Assembly (NCBI RefSeq): GCF_036059255.1
Contig: NZ_CP107947.1
Coordinates: 7,626,001 to 7,690,000, forward strand
From: Micromonospora sp. NBC_00389
GTDB lineage: Bacteria > Actinomycetota > Actinomycetes > Mycobacteriales > Micromonosporaceae
DNA: 64,000 bases
Direction: 5' to 3'
The notes beneath the pieces are model-generated. The model did not search any database. It had not been told where the DNA came from and was given only the letters and a program-made list of their open reading frames with translations. Positions 33,216 to 40,785 of this stretch are shown here, one piece after another. Each line of letters begins with the position of its first letter. Positions within the stretch are counted from its first letter, which is position 1. Made by a program: the position numbers and the translations under genes.

Positions 33216-34358
33216 ATGCCCGGCGTGGAGAGCGACCTGCACAGCATCGGCGAGCTGGCCCGGGCCAGCGGCCTGACCGTCAGCGCGCTGCGCTTCTACG
33301 ACTCCGCGGGCGTGCTGGCGCCGGCCCTGGTGGACCCGGTCACCGGCTACCGCTGGTACACCGACGAGCAGATCGCCCCGGCCCGGCTGGTGGCCGGGCT
33401 GCGCCGGGTCGGTATGCCGGTGCCGGAGATCGCCGCGGCGGTACGCGCCGAGCCGGCGACGGTGCACCGGCTGCTCGACACGCACCTGCGCCGGCTGTCG
33501 GACGGGCTCGCCGACGCCCGGCGGGAGATCACCCGGCTCCGGGCGCTGGTCGACCCGGTGCCGCCGGCGACCACCACGCTGCTGCTCTCCCCCGCCGAGC
33601 TGGCCGCCGCCGTCGACGCGGTCCGCTTCGCCGTCGGCGCCGACCCGGAGTTGCCGGTGCTCTCCGGCGTGCTGCTCGACGTCGAGCCGGACGGCGTCCG
33701 GCTGGTCGCCACCGACCGGCACCGGCTCGCGCTGGCCCGGGCCGGGGCCAGCGTCGACGGGCCGCCGGTGCGGGTGCTCGTCGGAGTGGACCTGGTCGAT
33801 CGGCTCCGCACGCTGCTCGACGCCGCCGACGCCGGGCCGGTGCGGCTGACCGTGGCCGGCGCGGACCTGCGGGTCACGGTGGCCGGCCGGACGCTCGCGG
33901 GCACGGCCCTGCCCCACGACTTCCCCGACTACCGCCGGCTGCTGCGCGAGGCCGTCGGTGAGCGGCCGGGCGCGTACCGGATCCCGGTGGACGTGGCGGC
34001 GCTGCGGGCGGCGCTGACCGACCCGGCGGCCCCCACGGTGGCCCGCGAGTACGGCGGTGAGCCGCTGGCGGTCACCGTGCTCGGCCTCGACGACCGGGGC
34101 GGCCTGCGACTGCTCCCCGCCGCCGACATCCGCGCCGCCGACCTGTCCGCCGCCGGCCTGTCCCCGGACCCACTGGCGGGCCCCGACCCGGCGGGCGAGC
34201 TGCGGGTCGGGGTGAACAGTGGCTACCTGCTGGACGCGTTGGACGCGGCCGGCGCATCGCAGCTGGTGCTGGAGCTGGACGGGCCGATCGCGCCGCTGGC
34301 CGTACGCCGCCCGGACGATGCGGACACCTTCTCCGTGCTGATGCCGATCCGGCTCTGA
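33216..34358 (+). CDS. MerR-type DNA-binding domain fused to sliding-clamp (DnaN) domains II and III
   Basis: 380 residues. Residues 9-75 are a MerR helix-turn-helix and wing (SIGELARASGLTVSALRFYD, GYRWYTDEQ); 80-110 is the usual dimer helix. From about 121 the protein matches domains II and III of the DNA polymerase III beta clamp: VRLVATDRHRLALA (161-174, clamp ATDGHRLAV), FPDYRRLL (236-243), GVNSGYLLDAL (332-342) and the C-terminal VLMPIRL (374-380, clamp VMPMRL). Domain I is absent. Residues lining the clamp's peptide-binding cleft are largely kept. It may sense or recruit replication or repair proteins, or reuse the fold as a ligand sensor. GGGGGCAGG precedes the ATG; a GTG nine bases on is the alternative start. 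Confidence 0.85.
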   Translation: MPGVESDLHSIGELARASGLTVSALRFYDSAGVLAPALVDPVTGYRWYTDEQIAPARLVAGLRRVGMPVPEIAAAVRAEPATVHRLLDTHLRRLSDGLADARREITRLRALVDPVPPATTTLLLSPAELAAAVDAVRFAVGADPELPVLSGVLLDVEPDGVRLVATDRHRLALARAGASVDGPPVRVLVGVDLVDRLRTLLDAADAGPVRLTVAGADLRVTVAGRTLAGTALPHDFPDYRRLLREAVGERPGAYRIPVDVAALRAALTDPAAPTVAREYGGEPLAVTVLGLDDRGGLRLLPAADIRAADLSAAGLSPDPLAGPDPAGELRVGVNSGYLLDALDAAGASQLVLELDGPIAPLAVRRPDDADTFSVLMPIRL

Positions 34359-34424
34359 ACCGCCCCGTGTGCTCGCGGGCGGTGGGCTCGCGCTCCCCGT
34401 CCCGGCCCGACGGGGGCGCGACGG

Positions 34425-34430
34425 TAGCAT
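34425..34430 (+). promoter_or_regulatory. Candidate -10 element of serS
   Basis: TAGCAT fits the TANNNT consensus and lies 42 bases before the chosen serS ATG. Transcription would begin near 34437, just after the in-frame GTG at 34434, which supports the later start. Confidence 0.4.
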
Positions 34431-34472
34431 CTGGTGGTCCACCTGACCCCGGACGGAGGCGTACGGAGCAGC

Positions 34473-35756
34473 ATGCTCGACATGGAGTTGATCCGGAAGG
34501 ATCGCGAGGCGGTGGCGACCGCGCTGGCGAAGCGACTGGATCCCGCCGAGGTCGAACGGGCCCTGGACGAGATTCAGCGGCTCGACCAGGAGCGGCGCGC
34601 CCTGATCACGGAGATCGACGCCGAGCGGCAGCGCCGCAAGGCGGAGGCCCGGGCGTACGCGCAGGCGAAGCGCGCCGGCACCGAACCGCAGGCCACCGCG
34701 CCGGAGGCCGAGCGCAAGCAGCTCGCCGAGCTGGAGTCCCAGTTGGACGAGGTGCAGGCCCGGCTGCGTGACGCGATGAGCGAGCTGCCCAACCTGCCCA
34801 GCGATGACGTCCTGCCCGGCGGCAAGGAGGCCAACCGGGTCGTCAAGACCTTCGGTGAGCCGCCGGCCATCGAGAAGGTCCGCGACCACGTCGAGCTGTC
34901 CCGCGCGCTGGGCCTGGTCGACTACGAGCGCGGCGTCAAGCTCGGTGGCTCCGGCTTCTGGATCTACACCGGAGTCGGCGCGCGGCTGGAGTGGGCGCTG
35001 CTCAACTACTTCATCGACCAGCACATCAAGGCCGGGTACGAGTTCCTGCTCCCGCCGCACCTGCTGCTGGACTCGGCCGGCTTCGCCGCCGGGCAGTTCC
35101 CGAAGTTCTACGACGACGTCTACCACCTGGACAGGGAGTCCGCCCCGCGCGGGCAGTTCCTGCTGCCCACGTCGGAGACGGCGATCCTCGGCGCGTACCA
35201 GGACGAGATCCTGGAGACCTCGAAGCTGCCGCTGAAGGCGTTCGCCTACACCCCGTGCTACCGGCGGGAGTCGGCCGGCTCGCACTCTGACGAGCGTGGC
35301 ACGGTGCGCGGGCACCAGTTCAACAAGGTGGAGATCTTCCAGTTCACGCTGCCGGAGCAGGCCGACAGGGCGTTGGAGGAGATGCTCGCCCACGCCGAGA
35401 GCCTCGTCGAGGGGCTGGGCCTGCACTACCAGCGCACGCTGCTCTCCGCCGGTGACGCCAGCGCGTCGATGAAGAAGACCCTCGACATCGAGGTGTGGAT
35501 GCCGAGCACCGGCAAGTACAAGGAGGTCTCGTCGGTCTCCTGGGCCGGCGACTACCAGGCCCGCCGGGCGGCCATCCGCTACCGGGAGCCGGGCGGCAAG
35601 CAGACCCGCTTCGTGCACACCCTCAACGGTTCGGCGCTGGCCACCAGCCGGCTCTTCCCGGCCATTCTGGAGCAGTACCAGCAGGCCGACGGCTCCGTGC
35701 TGATCCCCGAGGTCCTCCGCGACCGGATGGGCACCGACCGGCTGACCCCCCGCTGA
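34473..35756 (+). CDS. serS: Seryl-tRNA synthetase
   Basis: Charges tRNA-Ser (and tRNA-Sec) with serine. 427 residues: an N-terminal antiparallel coiled coil (about 25-105) that grips the tRNA, then the class II catalytic core. Motif 2 reads PCYRRESAGSHSDERGTVRG and motif 3 is near TLNGSALATSRLFPAILE. Compared with the common bacterial form (FRxEAGSxGxDTRG, SSCSNCxxFQARR) the motif 2 loop and the stretch EVSSVSWAGDYQARR differ noticeably, so it might be a divergent or second copy. ATG at 34473 has GGAG five bases upstream. Whether it is the only serS cannot be judged here. Confidence 0.9.
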   Translation: MLDMELIRKDREAVATALAKRLDPAEVERALDEIQRLDQERRALITEIDAERQRRKAEARAYAQAKRAGTEPQATAPEAERKQLAELESQLDEVQARLRDAMSELPNLPSDDVLPGGKEANRVVKTFGEPPAIEKVRDHVELSRALGLVDYERGVKLGGSGFWIYTGVGARLEWALLNYFIDQHIKAGYEFLLPPHLLLDSAGFAAGQFPKFYDDVYHLDRESAPRGQFLLPTSETAILGAYQDEILETSKLPLKAFAYTPCYRRESAGSHSDERGTVRGHQFNKVEIFQFTLPEQADRALEEMLAHAESLVEGLGLHYQRTLLSAGDASASMKKTLDIEVWMPSTGKYKEVSSVSWAGDYQARRAAIRYREPGGKQTRFVHTLNGSALATSRLFPAILEQYQQADGSVLIPEVLRDRMGTDRLTPR

Positions 35757-35765
35757 CCCCAACCG

Positions 35766-36677
35766 TCAACGTCCCGCCGATCGTGCAGTTTCGGTCTCCG
35801 GCATGGAGCGCTCCGCGGCTTCTGCCGGGGTAGCAACTGCACGATCGCGGAGGCGGGCGCGGCGGGTCAGGGCTGCCGCCAGCAGGAGGACCGCGAGGGT
35901 GGCGGCCAGGACGGCGGGGCCGGTGGTGTCGAGGGTGTCCGCGAGGGCGTGCTGGACCCGGGACGCCGTCTGGATCACCGGGTCTTGTAGTGCGTTGCGC
36001 TGGCCGGCGGCCAGCCGCAGTTCGTACCAGCCGTACCAGGCGACGTAGCCGCCGGCGACCAGCAGCACCAGGCCGCTGAGCCGGGGCACCAGCGCGCCGG
36101 CAACCCGCAGCCGGGCCACCAGCCCGTCGCGCAGCAGCGCCACCCCGAGCGCGGCGACCGCGACCACCAGCCCCATCCCGAGGGCGTACGCGCCGAACAG
36201 GGCCAGCCCGCGCCCGGTCGAACCGGACTGGAGGCTGGTCACCACGATGGCCAGGAACGGTGCGATGGCGCAGCCGAGCGAGGCCAGCGCGTACGCCGCG
36301 CCGAACAGCGCCATCGACGGCCAGGACCGGGTCAGCCGGGGCGCCCGGGCGGACCAGCCGGGGGCGGGCAGTCGCCGGCCGGCGAGCAGCCAGCACCCGG
36401 CCACCACCAGCAGCAGCCCGAGCACCACGGTCAGCCACGGCAACCGTGGCCGCAGCCAGCCGGCCAGCGGCGCGAGGGCCAGGCCGAAGGCGCCGAAGAC
36501 CAGTACGTACCCCAGGGTCAACCCCACCGCGGCGGTCAGCGCGCGACCGACCGCGCCGCGGGTGTCGGTGGCCCCGGCGACCAGCAGCGAGAGGTACGCG
36601 GGCAGCAACGCGAAGCCGCACGGGTTGACCGCGCCGAGCATGCCGGCGGTCAGCGCGAGCAGCAGCGGGGCGGTCAC
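35766..36677 (-). CDS. ccdA: CcdA-type cytochrome c biogenesis / thiol electron-transfer membrane protein
   Basis: 303 residues with about six membrane helices. It carries electrons from cytoplasmic thioredoxin to extracytoplasmic thiol proteins. The two functional cysteines are Cys20 in AVNPCGFALLPAY and Cys136 in LASLGCAIAPF, each at a helix start as in the family. GTG start overlaps the stop of the thioredoxin lipoprotein (GTGA). Past about residue 270 the tail is polar and is encoded by a palindromic repeat (35778-35847); family members usually end earlier. It would reduce the adjacent lipoprotein. Confidence 0.9.
   Translation of the reverse strand: MTAPLLLALTAGMLGAVNPCGFALLPAYLSLLVAGATDTRGAVGRALTAAVGLTLGYVLVFGAFGLALAPLAGWLRPRLPWLTVVLGLLLVVAGCWLLAGRRLPAPGWSARAPRLTRSWPSMALFGAAYALASLGCAIAPFLAIVVTSLQSGSTGRGLALFGAYALGMGLVVAVAALGVALLRDGLVARLRVAGALVPRLSGLVLLVAGGYVAWYGWYELRLAAGQRNALQDPVIQTASRVQHALADTLDTTGPAVLAATLAVLLLAAALTRRARLRDRAVATPAEAAERSMPETETARSAGR
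35778..35847. repeat. 13-bp inverted repeat at convergent gene ends
   Basis: CGATCGTGCAGTT (35778-35790) and its exact inverse (35835-35847) with 44 bases between. It lies between the ends of serS and ccdA and overlaps the last codons of ccdA. The core GATCGTGCAGTT resembles GATCATGAAGTT in the palindrome at 49158. Confidence 0.8.
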
Positions 36678-37297
36678 GCCCCGGCCAGCGCGGCGACCCG
36701 GGCGGTGAGTGCCTCGCCGTCCAGGAAGCCCTGGTGGACGACCTTGCCGTCCCGGTCGATGATCACGAAGATGCTCTGCTCGGTCACCTTGAACCGGCGC
36801 CAGAGCGCACCGGCACGGTCCTCGATCTGCGGCGTCCCGGCGAGGTCGAACTCGGTGACGAACTCCTGCATGGCCCGCCGCTCGCCGAGCCCGGCGACGC
36901 CGACGATCGGCACGGTGTCCCGGTACCGGGGCGCGATCTCGGCCACCGTCCAGGCCTGACTGGCGCAGGTGGCGCACCACGGCGCCCAGAACCACAGCAC
37001 GACGGGCCGGCCGGCCAGCTGCGCGGCGTCGAACGCGGTGCCGGCGAGGGTGGTCCCGGTGAAGCGCAGGGTGTCCGGCACCCGCGCCGGAGCGGCGGTC
37101 GGCGCGATGGCCGGGGCACTTGCCGGCGCTCCCGGAGACGTGGTCGAGGCCGGCGCGGATCCGGCGGCTGCCGCTCCGGACGGCACCGTGCCGGTGCAGG
37201 ATGCCGTGCCGAGCAGGGCGACGACGAGCGCCCCGGCAGCGGCGGCGCGGGGTACCCGCCCAGCCGTTGTTCGCCCCATGCCCATCCGCATCTCCAT
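36674..37297 (-). CDS. TlpA/ResA-like thioredoxin lipoprotein
   Basis: 207 residues with a lipoprotein signal (lipobox GTASC, Cys34), a long Ala/Pro/Ser linker to about residue 75, then a thioredoxin fold with the motif WCATC (Cys108, Cys111). It should reduce disulfides outside the membrane, using electrons from CcdA, with which it overlaps by four bases. Starts at 37297, 37291 and 37285 are all possible; 37285 has the best-placed GGAG. It lies directly downstream of the flavoprotein-ferredoxin gene. Confidence 0.9.
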   Translation of the reverse strand: MEMRMGMGRTTAGRVPRAAAAGALVVALLGTASCTGTVPSGAAAAGSAPASTTSPGAPASAPAIAPTAAPARVPDTLRFTGTTLAGTAFDAAQLAGRPVVLWFWAPWCATCASQAWTVAEIAPRYRDTVPIVGVAGLGERRAMQEFVTEFDLAGTPQIEDRAGALWRRFKVTEQSIFVIIDRDGKVVHQGFLDGEALTARVAALAGA

Positions 37298-37339
37298 TCG
37301 ACAGTGAAGAGACCCCGCTGCACGAGGCGTGAAGGTGCC

Positions 37340-38806
37340 CTACTCGGCCTTGGCGAGCCGGAGGGCGAGCTCCGGGCAGACCTTGACGGCCTTCAGCGCG
37401 CCCTCCCGCAGCCAGGTCGGCACCGGGGTGGTCGGGAAGGCGGGATATCCGTTGCCGTCGAGCCGGATGAAGTCCGGCACCACGTGCGCGCAGAGCCCGT
37501 GCCCGTCGCAGCGGGACCAGTCCAGGGTGAGCTTCTGCGGGTTGGAGTCGGGTGCGCCCGGCAGCCCCATCACGCCCTTGACCCGCCGGCCGCAGCCGTC
37601 GCCGGTGCTGTGCAGCCGCAGATCGTCGGCGAAGACCTCGATAGCGGAGAGGGCGAACCGGGCGGTGCCGTCCGGGTGGCTGCACGCTCCCCGGCCCTTC
37701 ACCTCGCCGGCGGCGGCCCGCACCACGTCCGCGGGTTGGCTCCCGGCGACCGCCAGGTCCACCGCGCGGGCCAGGTCCGGCAGGCCCATCTTGCACGGTC
37801 CGCACTGTCCGGCGGACTCGCCGGCCAGGTAGCGCACCACCTGGGCGGCCTCGCCGAGCGGGCAGGTGTCGACGCCGAGCGGAACTATGATGCCCGCGCC
37901 GAGGGTGCCACCGACCGCCGCCAGGCCCCTACGGGAGATCTCCGCCCGGTCCGCCGCCTCCGGGGTGATCCACTTGCCGTGATAGCCGCCCATCAGGATG
38001 CCCGGGCCGTCCGGGACCTCACACAGGTCGAGGATCTCGCGCAGCGGGGTGCCGGCCGCGCACTCCACGACCGCGGGCCGGGCCGCCGCGCCGGTCACGG
38101 TGAGCAGCACGGTGCCCGGCTCGTCGTCGGTGCCGAGCGCCGCGTACTCGTACGGGCCGAGCCGGGCGGCGACGGCGAGCTGGGCGTACGTCTCGGCGTT
38201 GGAGAGCAGGGTGGGCAGGCCGCCGACGCCGGAGTCGCTGGAGCGCTTCTTGGTGCCGGGCGGGATGTGCGGCAGCCCGTTGATCCCGTTGACCAGCGCG
38301 CCGCCCTCGCCGGAGATGAACCGGTGCGGCACGGTGACGATGGTGGCCGACACCGGCATCCGCCGCTCCGCCAGCGCCTCCATCAGCGAGTCCCGGCCCA
38401 CCCCGTCGTCGGCCACGCCGATCACGATCTCCTCGGCGTCCAGCGCGTACGCGGCCAGCGCCGCGCCGTCCAGGATCAGGTGCGGGGCGCGGGTCAGCAG
38501 CACCTTGTCCTTCCAGCTGGCCGGCTCCCCCTCGCTGGCGTTGACCACCACGACGGCAGCGAGGTCCTGCCGCTCGCAGGACTCCAGCACCGCGCGCAGC
38601 TTGCGGGCGAACGGGAAACCCGCCCCGCCCTTGCCCTTGAGCTGCATGCCCTCGGCGAGCCGGAGAAGCTGGGCCGGTTCCATCGGGCCGATCGGCCCGT
38701 GCACCTCCTCGTGCGCGGCCAGGTCCAGCCGGCCGAACTCCGCGAAGCCGGCGGTCAGCCGTGGCTCACCCACGCAGGCCACCGGGGGCACGGTCGTACG
38801 CATCAC
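37340..38806 (-). CDS. NuoF-like flavoprotein fused to a C-terminal ferredoxin
   Basis: 488 residues. The FMN/NADH part has GKGGAGFPFARKL (58-70), NASEGEPASWKD and SGEGGALVNGINGLP, matching NuoF GRGGAGFP, NADESEPGTFKD and CGEETALLNS. The iron-sulfur region reads ESAGQCGPCKMG and later GRGACSHPDG, so one of the four NuoF cluster Cys is Ala. A ferredoxin domain ends the chain (SRCDGHGLC and VKVCPELAL). It could pass electrons from NADH to the di-heme membrane protein whose gene overlaps it upstream. It is not part of a complex I cluster. Confidence 0.85.
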   Translation of the reverse strand: MMRTTVPPVACVGEPRLTAGFAEFGRLDLAAHEEVHGPIGPMEPAQLLRLAEGMQLKGKGGAGFPFARKLRAVLESCERQDLAAVVVVNASEGEPASWKDKVLLTRAPHLILDGAALAAYALDAEEIVIGVADDGVGRDSLMEALAERRMPVSATIVTVPHRFISGEGGALVNGINGLPHIPPGTKKRSSDSGVGGLPTLLSNAETYAQLAVAARLGPYEYAALGTDDEPGTVLLTVTGAAARPAVVECAAGTPLREILDLCEVPDGPGILMGGYHGKWITPEAADRAEISRRGLAAVGGTLGAGIIVPLGVDTCPLGEAAQVVRYLAGESAGQCGPCKMGLPDLARAVDLAVAGSQPADVVRAAAGEVKGRGACSHPDGTARFALSAIEVFADDLRLHSTGDGCGRRVKGVMGLPGAPDSNPQKLTLDWSRCDGHGLCAHVVPDFIRLDGNGYPAFPTTPVPTWLREGALKAVKVCPELALRLAKAE

Positions 38807-40464
38807 TTCGCCTCACCCCGCAACCCGGCCCAGTACGCCCCGTCCACGGCGTCGGCGCTGGCCTTGCGGCGCTTGGACCGACCCTCGCCGGCGGCCCGCC
38901 GTGCCCGCCGCGACGCCAGGTCGACCAGGGTGGGGGTGTCGTCGACGGGCGGTGGCACCTCCTCCGGCACGTACCGGGCCGGCGGGCGCCAGTAGTCCGG
39001 CTCCTCCGGCAGTTCGTCCTCGACGCTGTGCCGGCCGCTGCCGCTGCGCGGCGCCGCCGAGATCGGGCCCGCGGAGATCGGCTCGGCGGACACCGGGCCA
39101 GCCGAGATCGGCTCGGCGTCCTGCCACCGGAGCGGGCTGTCCCACGGCTCCTCGGGCTCGTCGACCAGCCGCTGCGGCGGCGCCGAGTACCTGCTGCCGT
39201 CGTCGTCGGTCCGGGACCGGCGGGCGGACCGCTCACCGGCCGGCTCCTCGACCGGCGCGCCACCCCGCCGCCGCCTGGCCGGGGCCTCGTCCCGGTCCCG
39301 GGTACGCTCGCCGCGCCGTCGGGCCACCGGCTCGAACTCTTCCTCGTCGCGCCGACGGCTGACCGGCTCGAACTCCTCCTCGTCGCGCCGACGGGTGACC
39401 GGCTCCTCCGCGCCTCGGCGGCCCGACCGGCGGGTCGACGGCTCCCGCTCGTCGCGCCGGCCGCGCGCAGCCCGTTCGGTGTCCCGCCGGGCCGCCGGCT
39501 CCTCGTCCCGCCGGCGCCGGCTGGGCCGGACCGGCTCGGTGAGCGAGCCCGGCTCGGGCACCACCGGCACCGTGAACCGCTCGGGGTCGCGCCGCCGCGC
39601 GCCGGCCGGCGCCGTCCACGAGGCGGTGGTGGCCTCCGCCCAGGCGGGACGCTTCTCCTCGCCGCTCTCGCGGCGGCGGCCCAGCCCGGCCAGCAGCGAT
39701 CGGCCGCGGCCCTCCTCGCCGGCCCGGCCAGCCATCGCCGTGTTCCGCACCGCGGCCTGGTGCTGCTCGCGGCTGCGTCGGCCGACGGTGACCGAGAGCC
39801 GGACCAGCAGCGCCAGCACGACCAGCAGGATGCAGCCGAGGTAGCTGAGCACCACCCAGGAATTCGCGACCCGGCCGGCGTTGAGGCCGTGCAGCACGGC
39901 GAACGGCCAGGCGACGTACGCCGTGGAGTGCAGCGCGCGCCACAGCCACTTCGGACCGATGCCGGCGAAGCGGGCCCGGATGATGCCGGTCCAGATCACG
40001 CTGACCATCAGCAGGGCGGCCACCGTGCCGAGCCCGACGTAGAGCCCTCCGCCGCCCACGAAGGGCACCAGGGCGTCGGTCGGTGCCGCCCGACCGGTGG
40101 CGATCTTGGTGAGTACGTGGAAGGCCAGCCCGGCCACGCCCAGCACACCGAAGGCCCGGTGCGCCGACTGCAACAGCACCCGGTGCGAGATGCGCAGCAC
40201 CAGCCGGTCCGTGGCGAGCAGGCCGAGCATCACGGTGAGGCTCAGCGCCACCAGCGCGATGACGCCGGCGAAGAACTCCGTGAAGAAGAACCCGTACGCG
40301 TACGCCGTCTGCCCAGCCCCGGTCAGCATGATCGCCGCCCAGAGCGCGGCGAGCAGCGACGCGATCAGCATGGCGGTCGCCGACCGCGACCGGGTGCGTA
40401 CCCCCCGACTGCTGGCGCCGGTCCGGACGGTGGCCGCCTTCTGGTTCTGCTTTGCCCGGGCCAT
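38803..40464 (-). CDS. Ferric-reductase-like di-heme membrane protein with long charged tail
   Basis: 553 residues. Six membrane helices lie between about 30 and 228. Two His pairs, 102/116 and 179/192, are spaced 14 and 13 residues apart as in the heme-b-binding helices of ferric reductases and NADPH oxidases. The C-terminal 320 residues are charged and low-complexity with near-repeats (RRRDEEEFEPVS, RRRDEEEFEPVA) and should be disordered. There is no FAD/NAD domain on the chain; the overlapping next gene (NuoF-like) may supply it. ATG at 40464 follows GAGGAG; the longer upstream frame is unlike protein. Confidence 0.82.
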   Translation of the reverse strand: MARAKQNQKAATVRTGASSRGVRTRSRSATAMLIASLLAALWAAIMLTGAGQTAYAYGFFFTEFFAGVIALVALSLTVMLGLLATDRLVLRISHRVLLQSAHRAFGVLGVAGLAFHVLTKIATGRAAPTDALVPFVGGGGLYVGLGTVAALLMVSVIWTGIIRARFAGIGPKWLWRALHSTAYVAWPFAVLHGLNAGRVANSWVVLSYLGCILLVVLALLVRLSVTVGRRSREQHQAAVRNTAMAGRAGEEGRGRSLLAGLGRRRESGEEKRPAWAEATTASWTAPAGARRRDPERFTVPVVPEPGSLTEPVRPSRRRRDEEPAARRDTERAARGRRDEREPSTRRSGRRGAEEPVTRRRDEEEFEPVSRRRDEEEFEPVARRRGERTRDRDEAPARRRRGGAPVEEPAGERSARRSRTDDDGSRYSAPPQRLVDEPEEPWDSPLRWQDAEPISAGPVSAEPISAGPISAAPRSGSGRHSVEDELPEEPDYWRPPARYVPEEVPPPVDDTPTLVDLASRRARRAAGEGRSKRRKASADAVDGAYWAGLRGEAK

Positions 40465-40663
40465 CTGCTCCTCGATCGTCTCGCGGCGGCGTACCACCGG
40501 CCGACCCCTGCTCCCCCATCCAGTACGGAACGGCGGGGTTCGCGGATCACCCCGGGGTGGAAATTTCTCGGGCGGATCGAACCAACCGACGCCGGGACGC
40601 GTGTAGCGGCGGCGCGGGTAGGCGCACCATCGGCCGAAATGGACAGTGACAGATGTCCATGCA

Positions 40664-40693
40664 TTGACAGTCACTGCAACACGCTTGTAACCT
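40664..40693 (+). promoter_or_regulatory. Sigma-70-type promoter of the amylase gene
   Basis: TTGACA at 40664-40669 and TAACCT at 40688-40693 with an 18-base spacer. It lies about 92 bases before the amylase ATG. The -35 is a perfect consensus, rare in this genome. Confidence 0.65.
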
Positions 40694-40712
40694 TTCGGAA
40701 AATTTCAGCCTG

Positions 40713-40733
40713 GCTTGCAAGAACCCGGCAAGC
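40713..40733 (+). promoter_or_regulatory. Inverted repeat near the amylase promoter, possible MalR-type site
   Basis: GCTTGC (40713-40718) and GCAAGC (40728-40733) frame nine bases, and CTTGCAAG occurs at the left arm. In Streptomyces the LacI-type repressor MalR/Reg1 acts at CTTGCAG-like repeats near amylase and maltose genes. The position just after the predicted start of transcription suits a repressor site. Confidence 0.4.
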
Positions 40734-40785
40734 AGGCTCTCCCCCGCCGCGCCACCACCCACCCCCGCCCCCGTCAGGAGTCCCG

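Larger units (their letters stand above)
40465..40785. other. Divergent control region of the redox operon and the amylase gene
   Basis: About 321 bases between the di-heme membrane protein (minus) and the alpha-amylase (plus). It contains a good plus-strand promoter (40664-40693), an inverted repeat downstream of it (40713-40733) and the amylase ribosome site AGGAG at 40776-40780. No gene is seen. Confidence 0.6.
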
